Source of the DNA: JAPLJU01 sp036725345
Lineage (GTDB): Bacteria; Desulfobacterota; Syntrophia; Syntrophales; UBA2192
Direction: 5' to 3'
DNA: 64,000 bases
NCBI GenBank assembly: GCA_036725345.1
Contig: DAIMEJ010000004.1
Location: 1 to 64,000 of the forward strand
Program-made: the position numbers and the translations under genes
The notes under the pieces: generated by a model
Database searches by the model: none
What the model was told of the DNA's origin: nothing
Seen by the model: only the letters and a program-made list of their open reading frames with translations
Shown here: piece after piece, positions 35,762 to 44,347 of the stretch
How positions within the stretch are numbered: the stretch's first letter is position 1
Layout of the letters: each line of letters begins with the position of its first letter

Positions 35762-36281
35762 GAGTAATGGAATGTTGGAATAATGGAATCATGGTTCTTA
35801 AGGATAAGGGTTTTTTCATTCATGGAACATAAAAACATAAATCGTGGTTTCAAAAGTCTCCGCGTCTGGCAGGATGCAGTCTCGCTTTACAAGCTTGCAG
35901 TGACCGTATTTGGTAGATTTCCTTATCCTTTCAGGAAAGTGGCATCAAACAGCATTGATGCAGCCCACAGCATATCCAGAAACATCGCGGAAGGATATTG
36001 CCGGAGGAGCTTGAGAGAGTACCTCAACTTTCTCAATATCGCGCTGGCATCATGCGGGGAATTTCATTCCTGTTATGAAAGCTGTCGAGCCGCAGGCCAG
36101 ATCGATGATACCGATTACAAACAGATGGAGGAGCTTCATTACAGAGTTGAAAATTGTTTGATTAAACTCATTTCGTCCCTCAGGAAAAAAGCCAAGGAAG
36201 GTAGTTGGGACGACGATCTTTAATTTCCTTGATTTTAATTTCGAGACCCATTATTCCAATATTCCACCATTCCATCATCAC
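35762..36281. repeat. inverted-repeat cassette carrying a second four-helix-bundle gene
   Basis: The left arm at 35762-35794 has GGAATGTTGGAATAATGG units. The right arm at 36247-36280 has the inverted CCATTATTCCAATATTCC form. Only the gene at 35822-36223 lies between. The same repeat type makes empty hairpins at 25272-25368 and 26650-26727. Confidence 0.65.
35822..36223 (+). CDS. four-helix-bundle protein (S23/IVS-like)
   Basis: 133 residues from the ATG at 35822; an upstream ATG at 35783 would add residues written in repeat DNA. The family pattern is clear: FKSLRVWQDAVSLYKLAV, ASNSIDAAHSISRNIAEGYCRRS, EYLNFLNIALASCGE and a helical C-terminus. It is a distant relative of the protein at 19565-19954, so the two were not produced by a recent local duplication. 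The function is unknown; helix-bundle and nucleic-acid-binding roles are inferred for the family. Confidence 0.8.
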   Translation: MEHKNINRGFKSLRVWQDAVSLYKLAVTVFGRFPYPFRKVASNSIDAAHSISRNIAEGYCRRSLREYLNFLNIALASCGEFHSCYESCRAAGQIDDTDYKQMEELHYRVENCLIKLISSLRKKAKEGSWDDDL

Positions 36282-36305
36282 ATGTCGACCAACGGGAGGC
36301 ATACT

Positions 36306-37469
36306 ATGCAGAATTTCGTCTTTGAAAACCCCACCAGGGTCATCTTCGGGAAAGGCAGCATCGCGAGAATCGGCCAGGAACTGAAGCGATTCGGAAGCAA
36401 AGCCCTCATGGTCTACGGCTCGGGGAGCATCAAGAAAAACGGCGTTTACGATCAGGTGGCGGCCTCGCTGAAAGAGGCCCAGGTCCCTCATGTTGAATTC
36501 GCGGGGGTTCGCTCGAACCCCTACCTCTCCAAAGTTCTGGAGGGTATCGAGGTTGCCAAGAAGGAGCAGGTGGATGTGATACTCGCCGTCGGCGGCGGGA
36601 GCGTCATCGACACGGCCAAGACCATAGCCTGCGGCGTGAAAGCCGACCACGATATCTGGGATTTCTTCACATACAAGAAACCCATCCGGGGCGCCCTCCC
36701 GGTCCTGACCATCCTCACGATCTCGGCGAGCGCTTCCGAAATGAACCCGGCGGCCGTCATCACGAAGGAAGAAACCTGCCAGAAGTTCAGCATCCGCTCA
36801 CCCTTCATCCAGCCGAAAGTCTCCATCATGGACCCCTCGGCGCTTTTCACACTGAGCGATGCGTACACGGCATACAGCGCCGCCGACACGGTCACCCACA
36901 TGCTCGAAGGGTATTTCAACAACACGGAACCCTCGGGCATCCTCCAGGACCGCCTCGTGGAAAGCCTGATGCGGACCCTGATGGAAGCGACGGAGGTCTG
37001 TCTCAAGAACCCGGCGGATTACAACGCCCGCGCGAACTTCATGTGGTCCGCCACGCTGGGTTTCAACGGGCTCACGACGGCCGGCATGGGGATCGTGGGC
37101 TACCCGGCTCACATGATCGAGCATTCCCTGAGCGCCCTTTACGATGTCCCCCACGGGGCCGGGCTCTCCATCGTGCTCCCCGCCTGGATGACCTGGGCAA
37201 GCCGGAAGAACCCGGCCAAGTTTGCCAGGCTGGCAAGGGAAGTGTTCGGCGTGAAGATCAAGGACGATGTGAAAGCGGCGGCCCGCGGGATCTCGAAGCT
37301 CAAGTCGTGGTTTGCCTCCATTAAGACACCGGTGAAACTCAGGGAAGTCAATATCCCCCGAAAGGACATCGGGAAAATCGCGGAGAATGCCGTGATGCTC
37401 GCCGAAACGTGGAAACTTTCAGGCTACACCAAGGAGGTCATCACCGACATCCTGAAACTGTGCCGATAA
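36306..37469 (+). CDS. iron-containing alcohol dehydrogenase
   Basis: 387 residues from the ATG at 36306, behind CGGGAGGCATACT. A group III Fe-type dehydrogenase of the butanol-dehydrogenase/YqhD kind. It has the NAD(P)-binding GGGSVIDTAK motif, the Asp and three His metal ligands (DTVTHML, HMIEHSL, VPHGAGLS), and the N-terminal NFVFENPTRVIFGKG. It interconverts alcohols and aldehydes. The cofactor and natural substrate are unknown. Confidence 0.88.
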   Translation: MQNFVFENPTRVIFGKGSIARIGQELKRFGSKALMVYGSGSIKKNGVYDQVAASLKEAQVPHVEFAGVRSNPYLSKVLEGIEVAKKEQVDVILAVGGGSVIDTAKTIACGVKADHDIWDFFTYKKPIRGALPVLTILTISASASEMNPAAVITKEETCQKFSIRSPFIQPKVSIMDPSALFTLSDAYTAYSAADTVTHMLEGYFNNTEPSGILQDRLVESLMRTLMEATEVCLKNPADYNARANFMWSATLGFNGLTTAGMGIVGYPAHMIEHSLSALYDVPHGAGLSIVLPAWMTWASRKNPAKFARLAREVFGVKIKDDVKAAARGISKLKSWFASIKTPVKLREVNIPRKDIGKIAENAVMLAETWKLSGYTKEVITDILKLCR

Positions 37470-37622
37470 AGATTCCGACATCTCCCGGGATTTCAGAAAG
37501 GGGTTCGAAAGGGGGACGGACTTTTTAGGCTGTTCAAAAACGTCCGGATGCGAGGCCCCCGATATGCCGAAGCTGTGCCGCAAGGCCCTGAATGATTTAT
37601 GCACGCACCACTCACCACTGCC

Positions 37623-38204
37623 ATGAAAATGACGGGGATCATTCTGTCCGGCGGCAGGAGCACCCGTCTCGGGGGTCTGAACAAGGCCTTCATCGAAGTC
37701 CAGGGGGAGCGTCTGATTGAAAGGACGCTCCGGATCTACGGGGACCTCTTTGCAGAGGTCCTTATCGTGACCAACTCCCCCCTTGACTACCTGGAGTTCG
37801 ATGCCAAGATCGTGACCGACATCATCCCCGGCAAGGCATCGCTCGGGGGAATATACACCGGCCTTTTCTTTGCAGCTTCTGAATACGCCTTTGTAACGGC
37901 CTGTGACATGCCTTTCCTGAACGCCCGATTCATCCGGTTTATGATGACGAAAACAGGTCACCATGACATCATTGTCCCCCGCTCCGCCGATGGGCCCCAG
38001 CCCCTCCATGCCATCTATTCGAGAAAGCTCATCAAGCCCATCCGGAGGCTTATTGACGCTGATCAGCTTAAAATCACTGAACTTTTAAAAAAGCACAAGG
38101 TCCTGGTGATCCCGCGGGAAGAAAGCCTTCCCTTCGATCCGGAAGAGCGGCTTTTCATGAACATCAACACCCCTGAAGACCTTGAAAAACTCGCCGGCAG
38201 GTAA
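37623..38204 (+). CDS. mobA: molybdenum cofactor guanylyltransferase
   Basis: 193 residues. A nucleotidyltransferase that converts molybdopterin to its guanine dinucleotide form. It has ILSGGRSTRLGGLNKAF (the GTP-binding loop, somewhat divergent from LAGGxSxRMGxDK), ACDMPFLNARFI with the metal-binding Asp, and DGPQPLHAIYSRK. The start region is inside a CACCACTCACC repeat, so no ribosome-binding site is visible. It implies bis-MGD enzymes such as formate dehydrogenase elsewhere in the genome. Confidence 0.85.
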   Translation: MKMTGIILSGGRSTRLGGLNKAFIEVQGERLIERTLRIYGDLFAEVLIVTNSPLDYLEFDAKIVTDIIPGKASLGGIYTGLFFAASEYAFVTACDMPFLNARFIRFMMTKTGHHDIIVPRSADGPQPLHAIYSRKLIKPIRRLIDADQLKITELLKKHKVLVIPREESLPFDPEERLFMNINTPEDLEKLAGR

Positions 38205-38327
38205 CCGCCGCCCCAACCCACTTTTCATTTGACAAGTCGGGGGATTTTGGATACTCCTTCGACAATTTTGTGCCTGTCAGCGAGTCGCACGATTTCATGT
38301 TATTATCAGTCAAAAGGGGGGAATTAC

Positions 38328-39560
38328 ATGAGTGACAATAAACTTTTTGGAATGCCCGCGGAAAGCGGGCGATGGATTCTGGTTTTACTCGGTTTCATCA
38401 TCAACCTCTGCCTGGGCAGCGTTTACGCCTATAGTGTCTTCAGAAAGCCTGTTCAGACCCTCCTGAATGCAAGTGCAACAGAGGCCGGCCTTCCCTTCAT
38501 GATCTTCCTGGCCTTTTTTGCCATTCTGGTGTTCTTCGGCGGTCAGATCATAGCGAAGCTCGGCCCGAGAAACCTGGGTATCCTGGGGGGGATCGTCGTC
38601 GGCATAGGCTGGATGCTGGCCAAGTACTCCACGAGCATCAACATGCTCACAATCACTTACGGTCTTATCGGGGGCGGCGGCGTAGGTCTGGCCTACGGTG
38701 TGCCCCTTGCCTGTGTGGGCCGCTGGTTCCCCGACAAGCGGGGCCTTGCCCTGGGGCTGACGCTCGCCGGCTTCGGCGGTTCGCCCTTCATCTCGGCAAA
38801 CGTGGCAGCGGCGCTGATCAAGTCGGTCGGCCCCATGCAGACGCTCTTCCTCATGGGTGCGGCCTTTCTCGTCATCATCTGCCTGTGTTTCATCCCCTTC
38901 CGTTACCCGGAGGATGGCTGGAAACCCGCAGGATGGACACCGCCGGCAGCGGCTGCCGGCAAGGCAACGGACTTCAACATGGCGGAGATGTCCAGGACCC
39001 CGACCTTCTGGGGGCTCTTCCTGTGCTACACCATCGGCTGCCTTGCCGGGCTCATGGCCATCGGGATCTCGAGCCCCGTGGGCCAGGAAATCATCAAGAT
39101 CCCCGCCGCGACAGCCGCGACTCTCGTCGGCGTCTTCGCCATCTTCAACGGCGTCGGCAGGCCGCTTTTCGGCGTGCTGACCGACAAGCTCACGGCGCGC
39201 AACGCCGCCCTCATCTCTTTTGTCATCATCCTGGTGGCCTCGCTGGGCATGCTGACGGCCAAAGAGGGCGACATGATGATGTACGTGATCTGCTTCATCG
39301 GGTTCTGGTTGGTGCTCGGCGGCTGGCTCGCCATCGCCCCGACGGCGACGACCACCTTCTTCGGTGTCAAGAACTACGCGAGAAACTACGGCCTCGTCTT
39401 TTTCGCTTACGGCGTGGGGGCCATCCTGGGCGGCCTGATCTCCGGCGCGGCGAAGGACACCTTCGGCTCCTATGCCATTGCCTTCTACCCCACGGCGGGC
39501 CTTGCCGTCCTCGGCATGATTATCGCCTTCGTGATGATGAAACCGCCCAGGAAAGCATAA
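38328..39560 (+). CDS. OFA-family MFS transporter
   Basis: 410 residues from the ATG at 38328, behind AAAGGGGGGAATTAC. Twelve membrane helices. The oxalate/formate antiporter family is indicated by RWILVLLGFIINLCLGSVYAYSVF at the start, by GGGVGLAYGVPLACVGRWFPDKRGLA in the middle, and by NGVGRPLFGVLTDK. It exchanges or imports a small carboxylate; the substrate is not predictable. A strong terminator follows. Confidence 0.85.
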   Translation: MSDNKLFGMPAESGRWILVLLGFIINLCLGSVYAYSVFRKPVQTLLNASATEAGLPFMIFLAFFAILVFFGGQIIAKLGPRNLGILGGIVVGIGWMLAKYSTSINMLTITYGLIGGGGVGLAYGVPLACVGRWFPDKRGLALGLTLAGFGGSPFISANVAAALIKSVGPMQTLFLMGAAFLVIICLCFIPFRYPEDGWKPAGWTPPAAAAGKATDFNMAEMSRTPTFWGLFLCYTIGCLAGLMAIGISSPVGQEIIKIPAATAATLVGVFAIFNGVGRPLFGVLTDKLTARNAALISFVIILVASLGMLTAKEGDMMMYVICFIGFWLVLGGWLAIAPTATTTFFGVKNYARNYGLVFFAYGVGAILGGLISGAAKDTFGSYAIAFYPTAGLAVLGMIIAFVMMKPPRKA

Positions 39561-39588
39561 TGTATCCTCTGCCCGTATGACTGTTAAA

Positions 39589-39621
39589 AAGAAGCGCCGG
39601 TCGATTTGACCGGCGCTTCTT
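39589..39621 (+). terminator. strong hairpin terminator
   Basis: A 14-bp perfect stem, AAGAAGCGCCGGTC with GACCGGCGCTTCTT, and a five-base loop, ending in T residues. It terminates the transporter gene and directly precedes the first REP copy. Confidence 0.85.
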
Positions 39622-39624
39622 TTC

Positions 39625-40400
39625 AAAAAAGGGGACAGGCTACTTTTTTTCAACGATTCAACTTTCTCGGACGACCTCTTGGCCTGATCGTCGATTCCAG
39701 CCCCATTTTGGCACTTACCGTAGTCTGCCACCGTGATGAACCAAACGGCGCCTGTCGATTGACGCTCTCTCTAACCTGTTCCAAATCCTTTTCTGACCAC
39801 GGCTGATCGACATACGCCGTCCAGCGCTCGGGTAAAACCAGTGGGATTTCATCTGTGAGGATACGCGGTGCGTCACCCGTTCTCTCAAGATGGGATGACC
39901 AATTCCAATCTTTTGCTGACAATGTTAAACCAGCTCTTACGGGATTTCCTTCCACATATCTCATAACCACAAGCAGATGATGATCACCCTGAATGGGAAA
40001 ACTCTTGAAACGACCCTGCCACACATGACCGCTGCTCTCATAATGACGATGATAGCGGCGCACATGGCTTGTCATCAGCCACTGCATCCATACACTTAAT
40101 GAATTGCCCTCATCTGGAGATAGAATGAAGTGAAAATGATTCGGCATCAGGCAGTAGGCGATGAGCTTGATGGGGTAGCGTTCTTTGGCACTCATTACCA
40201 AATCAAGAAACGCGCTATAGTCGTAGGCCTTATGAAATACCGGCTTTTTGTCATTGCCGCGGTTAATGACGTGATAGTAAAAACCCTGGGTCAATCCTCT
40301 CGGTATTCTCGGCATCTCAAACTCTCCTGAAAAAGCAGCCTGTCCCCTTTTTACTAGGCATTTAGTGTCCGTTCTGAAAAAGTAGCCTGTCCCCTTTTTA
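39625..40400. repeat. REP copies flanking the RAYT gene
   Basis: The unit is an A run, GTAGCCTGTCCCC and a T run. The copy at 39625-39650 is inverted relative to those at 40330-40353 and 40376-40400. The first two bracket the RAYT coding region closely. Further copies are at 49930-49971 and 55243-55279. Confidence 0.85.
39650..40315 (-). CDS. REP-associated tyrosine transposase (RAYT)
   Basis: 221 residues from the ATG at 40315, behind CAGGAGAGTTTGAG. A Y1/HUH single-strand transposase: FYYHVINRGNDKKPVF, the metal-binding His pair in MPNHFHFIL, and the catalytic Tyr in RYVEGNPVRAGL. C-terminal basic GRPRKLNR. Such proteins mobilise REP hairpins rather than themselves. It appears intact. The stop codon is at the edge of the left REP, and the longer frame to 40492 is only neighbouring coding sequence on the same strand. 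Confidence 0.9.
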   Translation of the reverse strand: MPRIPRGLTQGFYYHVINRGNDKKPVFHKAYDYSAFLDLVMSAKERYPIKLIAYCLMPNHFHFILSPDEGNSLSVWMQWLMTSHVRRYHRHYESSGHVWQGRFKSFPIQGDHHLLVVMRYVEGNPVRAGLTLSAKDWNWSSHLERTGDAPRILTDEIPLVLPERWTAYVDQPWSEKDLEQVRESVNRQAPFGSSRWQTTVSAKMGLESTIRPRGRPRKLNR

Positions 40401-41553
40401 GGAGGGTGATGCCGTGTTTTTTCGCCAGGCGAAAGGGGCGGAGCATGTAGTAAAGGGGGAGGAAGGAGCGGGGCATGTGCAGGGGCCTCCATTCGATGAG
40501 GAGGCCTGTGATGACCATGCGGAAGAGGTATTCGACGCGGTCCTGTGTGCGTTCACGGATCCGGAAATAGAAGGCGTATTTCTTGTAAAAATCCAGAGGG
40601 CTTTCATCCACCCCGCAGAACCGGTCTTTGACCCACCGGGCGAGCCGACCCGCCATTGGATCCTCCTGGATCATAACCTCGACATCCTCCGGGAGGACCG
40701 TCCCGAAGAGGTCACGGGCCAGCCTCAGGCCGACGAGCAGCATCCGGCGTCCCCCCGTCCGATCCGCAAGGGCCTTCAGCCTTTTCCAGTCCAGCTCCGG
40801 GTGCCTCCGGACAAGCTCCGCGACGTCGCAGACCCAGATCAGTCTCGCCCAGAAATCTTTCGTCCCGTGAACGCAGAGAATCAGGAGAAGTTCCTCAGGC
40901 GGCAGGGCATCAAAGCGCATGTCCTTTGTGACGGACGGCCGCCTCTGCCTCCAGACGTCGAGATCTTCAAGGGTGAAGCAGAAGTTCCAGGGGACAGCCT
41001 CCCACTGGAGTTCCAGGTGAACTTGCCCGTCGCTGCGAACCATGGCGAGCTCATTGTAGGCGTGCTTGAAGGCCAGGGCCTGCGCCCCTTCAAGGTCCGC
41101 CGTTGCCTCGTAGCCCATGGCGGCGATCAGATCCCTGCCTTTCAGAACATCCCGCCTTCGCACCAGGATGTCCAGATCGACGAATTGCCTGAGGGCGACG
41201 TCGCCGTAGAGCTGGGAGGCCAGCGCGGGCCCCTTGTAGGGGATGCAGGGTATGCCGTTGCTCTCCAAACGATTCACGATTTTCTGAAGTTCGGCGGTGA
41301 GGAGGAGGTTCCAGGCCGTGTTGTTCTGGTAAGCCAGCCGGAACTGAGACAGGACCTCCCGGGGAACGAGGTGGGTATATTTTCCCTGGAAGACACGGTA
41401 AAGCAGGGGCATGACGCCGTGAGCCGACGCGATCTCGACGAGGCGCGGCCAGTCGACGGGCCGTCCAAGGAGGGCCGCGATTTCCCGACCCGCCCTGTCG
41501 TCAACACCGCATCGCAGGGCAAGGTGAAGCAGTTTTTCTTCGGGCCGCATCAT
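40354..41553 (-). CDS. NTP_transf_5-type nucleotidyltransferase
   Basis: 399 residues. The signature is IPCIPYKGPALASQLYGD with Lys107, and then DLDILV with the metal-binding Asp127 and Asp129, as in the uncharacterised NTP_transf_5 family. Members often lie in clusters for modified peptides, including lasso-peptide clusters with HPr-kinase-like genes. A role in decorating a phosphorylated peptide is a possibility, not shown. The C-terminal residues KRGQATFSERTLNA are translated from REP DNA, so its natural end was replaced. It is the last gene of the Scm-type cluster, 8 bp after the glycosyltransferase. Confidence 0.8.
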   Translation of the reverse strand: MMRPEEKLLHLALRCGVDDRAGREIAALLGRPVDWPRLVEIASAHGVMPLLYRVFQGKYTHLVPREVLSQFRLAYQNNTAWNLLLTAELQKIVNRLESNGIPCIPYKGPALASQLYGDVALRQFVDLDILVRRRDVLKGRDLIAAMGYEATADLEGAQALAFKHAYNELAMVRSDGQVHLELQWEAVPWNFCFTLEDLDVWRQRRPSVTKDMRFDALPPEELLLILCVHGTKDFWARLIWVCDVAELVRRHPELDWKRLKALADRTGGRRMLLVGLRLARDLFGTVLPEDVEVMIQEDPMAGRLARWVKDRFCGVDESPLDFYKKYAFYFRIRERTQDRVEYLFRMVITGLLIEWRPLHMPRSFLPLYYMLRPFRLAKKHGITLLKRGQATFSERTLNA

Positions 41554-41561
41554 ACAAACGC

Positions 41562-42515
41562 TCAGAGCCCCCTCAGCAGGGGATAAATCTTTCTCTCATA
41601 AATCCGCCTCAGGACGTGAGCGGGATGAACCGCTGCGGCCGCCGCAAGCAGAAATGACATCCCGATGAGGTCCCCCTCGGCGTAGTAAAGGGCCGCTCTC
41701 TGGTAGAGGGCCTCGCCGGCGTACCGCCGCCGGCTGTCCACCTTCTCGTACCAGGGGCGTCTTTCCTGTCCCTTGACAAAATCCGCAAGGGGAGGCTCCT
41801 CCCCGCCTTGTCTTCTTCTGCGCATGCACTCGAGGGCCCAGGCGTCGTAGAGCTCCTGCTCCTTTTTCTTTTCGATGGAGACGGATCTCCCGTGGATCCT
41901 GTAGTGCACAAGGGGTTCGGGAACGGTGAGAAGAAGGTGTCCCCTCTCGGCCAGGCGGTTCCAGAGGTCCGTATCCTCGACCTGGCGGAACTCGGTCCGG
42001 TACCCGCCGGCGTCGAGAACGGTTCTGCGGTGCATCAGGACGGAGGAATGAATGAAGCGGACGGGTGTGCCCCTTTCGAAATGTTTACGGAAACCCGACT
42101 CGTCGAAAGGTCCGCCGGTGCCGAGGAATCCAAGACGCTGACCTTCCCCGTTGATGAAATACCCCAGCGTCCCTATCACGCGGGCCCCGGGGTAGTCTGC
42201 GAGATACTGAAGCTGCCTTTCGATCTTTCTCGGCAGGAAGACATCATCGGCATCGAGCCGCGCGACCCAGTCGAAGCGTGCTTCCTCCAGGCCCCGGTTG
42301 GCCGCCTCGCAGCGGCCGCGGTTTTCCTGCTTGATGAACCTCACCCGCGTGTCCGACCGGGCATAGAGCTGCATGATCCCCTGGCTCCCGTCGGTAGAGC
42401 CGTCATCAATGAGGAGGACTTCAAGGTCCCGGTGGCTCTGGCCGAGGACGCTTTCGATCGCCTCGCGGAGGAACTGATCACCGTTGTAAACGGGTATGAC
42501 CACAGAAATATTCAT
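41562..42515 (-). CDS. family 2 glycosyltransferase
   Basis: 317 residues. A GT-A glycosyltransferase: ISVVIPVYNGDQFLREAIESVL, the LLIDDGSTDGS loop, and the metal-binding ARLDADD near residue 90. About 60 C-terminal residues are helical and without a membrane segment. It could add a sugar to the cassette product or to a surface polymer. It sits between the third radical SAM protein and the nucleotidyltransferase on the same strand. Confidence 0.9.
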   Translation of the reverse strand: MNISVVIPVYNGDQFLREAIESVLGQSHRDLEVLLIDDGSTDGSQGIMQLYARSDTRVRFIKQENRGRCEAANRGLEEARFDWVARLDADDVFLPRKIERQLQYLADYPGARVIGTLGYFINGEGQRLGFLGTGGPFDESGFRKHFERGTPVRFIHSSVLMHRRTVLDAGGYRTEFRQVEDTDLWNRLAERGHLLLTVPEPLVHYRIHGRSVSIEKKKEQELYDAWALECMRRRRQGGEEPPLADFVKGQERRPWYEKVDSRRRYAGEALYQRAALYYAEGDLIGMSFLLAAAAAVHPAHVLRRIYERKIYPLLRGL

Positions 42516-42632
42516 GCCGGATCCTTCGGCGTCGACTGCGGGAACCGCCCTGCCACAGCGCCGCTGCTGCAGGGTTGCGGCGGTCGTTTTTTATTCCAGG
42601 CCGGGCAGATCTTTTCAATGAAAAGGCGAGTT

Positions 42633-44300
42633 TCAGGGCTTCGCGGCGCAGGTCTCCTCGGACCGCCTTGCCTCTCCCGCCATGATACGGTCTATTTTCC
42701 AGGCACCGCTTCTCTTGATCAGGAAGACCCAGCGGGTGACCAGCCTCTCTTCATTATCCGTGGGCCAGTTTTCCAGGCAGAGGGCCCTCTCATCGTCGAG
42801 GATTTCGATTCGCTGATTGAAGGGACGGCGCTGATTTTCACTCAATTGACCGACCCTTAACATGGAATCCCGAAGCGCCTCGCGGGTCACGTCTCCCGCG
42901 GAAGTCAGGAGGGGATAGGCATCCACCGCGTCAAGGCTCTTTTCGATTTCCGCGGGATTCATGCAGGCGGCGTTAAACAGGTTCACCGCGTCGAGGATCT
43001 TTCTGGATTCCTGGTCCACCTTTTTCCTGAAGGGCCTGTCGAGGAGCGGGTTCACGCAGCCGCAGCCCTCCACGACCCATACGGGCCTTCCGAGTTCCTC
43101 CGAAATCCGGTATGCTGGCACCCCCTTGAGGTCCCTGCAGAGCTGATCGAAAGGCTCCTTCGGCACGAGGATGAGTTCCGTGTCGGGCCACTGTTCGAGA
43201 GCCGCCGTGCCGGCCTTGATGAAGTCATCGGCCATGAGCAGCCCGGAGACGACGATGTTCCCGCCGTAGGTCTCGTTCTTGACCGCAAAGGCATGATGAT
43301 CGTTCTGGACGGTCCCTCCATGAGCCCCCAGGGCCGAGCTGATGCGGCCATGGGCGGCCTCGGAGGTGAGCCAGACCACCCTGCGGTAGGCGCCCCCGAA
43401 ATTTGTCAGGTTTCCCTTCAGCGTCCTGTTCATCACCGTTCTGATCGGGAGTCTCAGCGGCGCCCGCATGTCCGGGAAGGGATTTAGGGGGATGTCAAAG
43501 CGGGTCCTCATGCGGCTCGAAAATTCCATGAACTCTTCCATGGGACATTCGAGCTTATCAATGATCTCCGGCGCCACGCACACGGTGTGGCCGGGCCAAT
43601 AGAGGATCATGTTCTTCGCGCCATGGGCCGCGAAATACTCGTAAATGTTCTCGATGTCGTTCCAGCCGCAGACCCGGGGGAGCGGGACGATCGTCCCGAC
43701 GATATCCATCTTGTATTTCCTGATGAGCGGGAGGGAGGCGATGGCGGTTTCACCGTCCCTGCGCCTCTTTCGGAAAATTTTCGCCCAGAGCTCGGGTTTC
43801 GTGGAGTGCATGGAGACGTTGATTTCGATGGGCCTGAAGCGGGAAAGCTCCTTCAGGAAAGCCTCGTTCAGCATGGACGCGTTTGTGGTGAAGCATAACT
43901 TGTTTGAAACATACTTTCGACGGATGAGCTTGAGGATCTCGAAAAATTTCGGGTGGAGAAAGGCCTCCCCCTCGGCGATCCGGCCCGGCAGGCTGTCGCT
44001 CATGCGGATGGGGTCCTTGTGCAGGGGCATGAGGCTCAACTGGTGCTTGATGTCCTCGATGTCACGCAACATGCCCCTTGCGATGGGGAAGGGGTTTAAA
44101 TTGTTCGAACAGAAGATGCAGCGGCTGTTGCAGATGGCGCTGATGGGAAGCTGGTTTTGACAGCGGTTGCCGGCAAGCCATTCCCTGAAGAAAACGCTTT
44201 CCTCCCCTGCCGGTAATGTGGCCGGGATGCTTTGCTCCAAAGCCGCCGGTTCTGGCAACTTTTCATGCCTGCAGTGCTTCTGTAATGCTTCCCCCTTCAT
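42633..44300 (-). CDS. radical SAM protein of the Scm-type cluster
   Basis: 555 residues. The cluster motif is Cys57-x3-Cys61-x2-Cys64 (CNSRCIFCSNN). Radical SAM core features are IAEGEAFLHPKFFEIL and LCFTTNASML. After about residue 300 the C-terminal half is unlike SPASM domains. It has GNIVVSGLLMADDF and a CGCVNPLLDRPF stretch, resembling in part DUF512-type radical SAM proteins. It may act on the same peptide or be an unrelated neighbour; gene order and a 48-bp gap to scmC favour the first. The AGGATGATTT site precedes the ATG. Confidence 0.75.
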   Translation of the reverse strand: MKGEALQKHCRHEKLPEPAALEQSIPATLPAGEESVFFREWLAGNRCQNQLPISAICNSRCIFCSNNLNPFPIARGMLRDIEDIKHQLSLMPLHKDPIRMSDSLPGRIAEGEAFLHPKFFEILKLIRRKYVSNKLCFTTNASMLNEAFLKELSRFRPIEINVSMHSTKPELWAKIFRKRRRDGETAIASLPLIRKYKMDIVGTIVPLPRVCGWNDIENIYEYFAAHGAKNMILYWPGHTVCVAPEIIDKLECPMEEFMEFSSRMRTRFDIPLNPFPDMRAPLRLPIRTVMNRTLKGNLTNFGGAYRRVVWLTSEAAHGRISSALGAHGGTVQNDHHAFAVKNETYGGNIVVSGLLMADDFIKAGTAALEQWPDTELILVPKEPFDQLCRDLKGVPAYRISEELGRPVWVVEGCGCVNPLLDRPFRKKVDQESRKILDAVNLFNAACMNPAEIEKSLDAVDAYPLLTSAGDVTREALRDSMLRVGQLSENQRRPFNQRIEILDDERALCLENWPTDNEERLVTRWVFLIKRSGAWKIDRIMAGEARRSEETCAAKP

Positions 44301-44347
44301 AAATCATCCTTTTTTTGCTTTAATTCTCTCCCCTTCGGGTATGCCCG

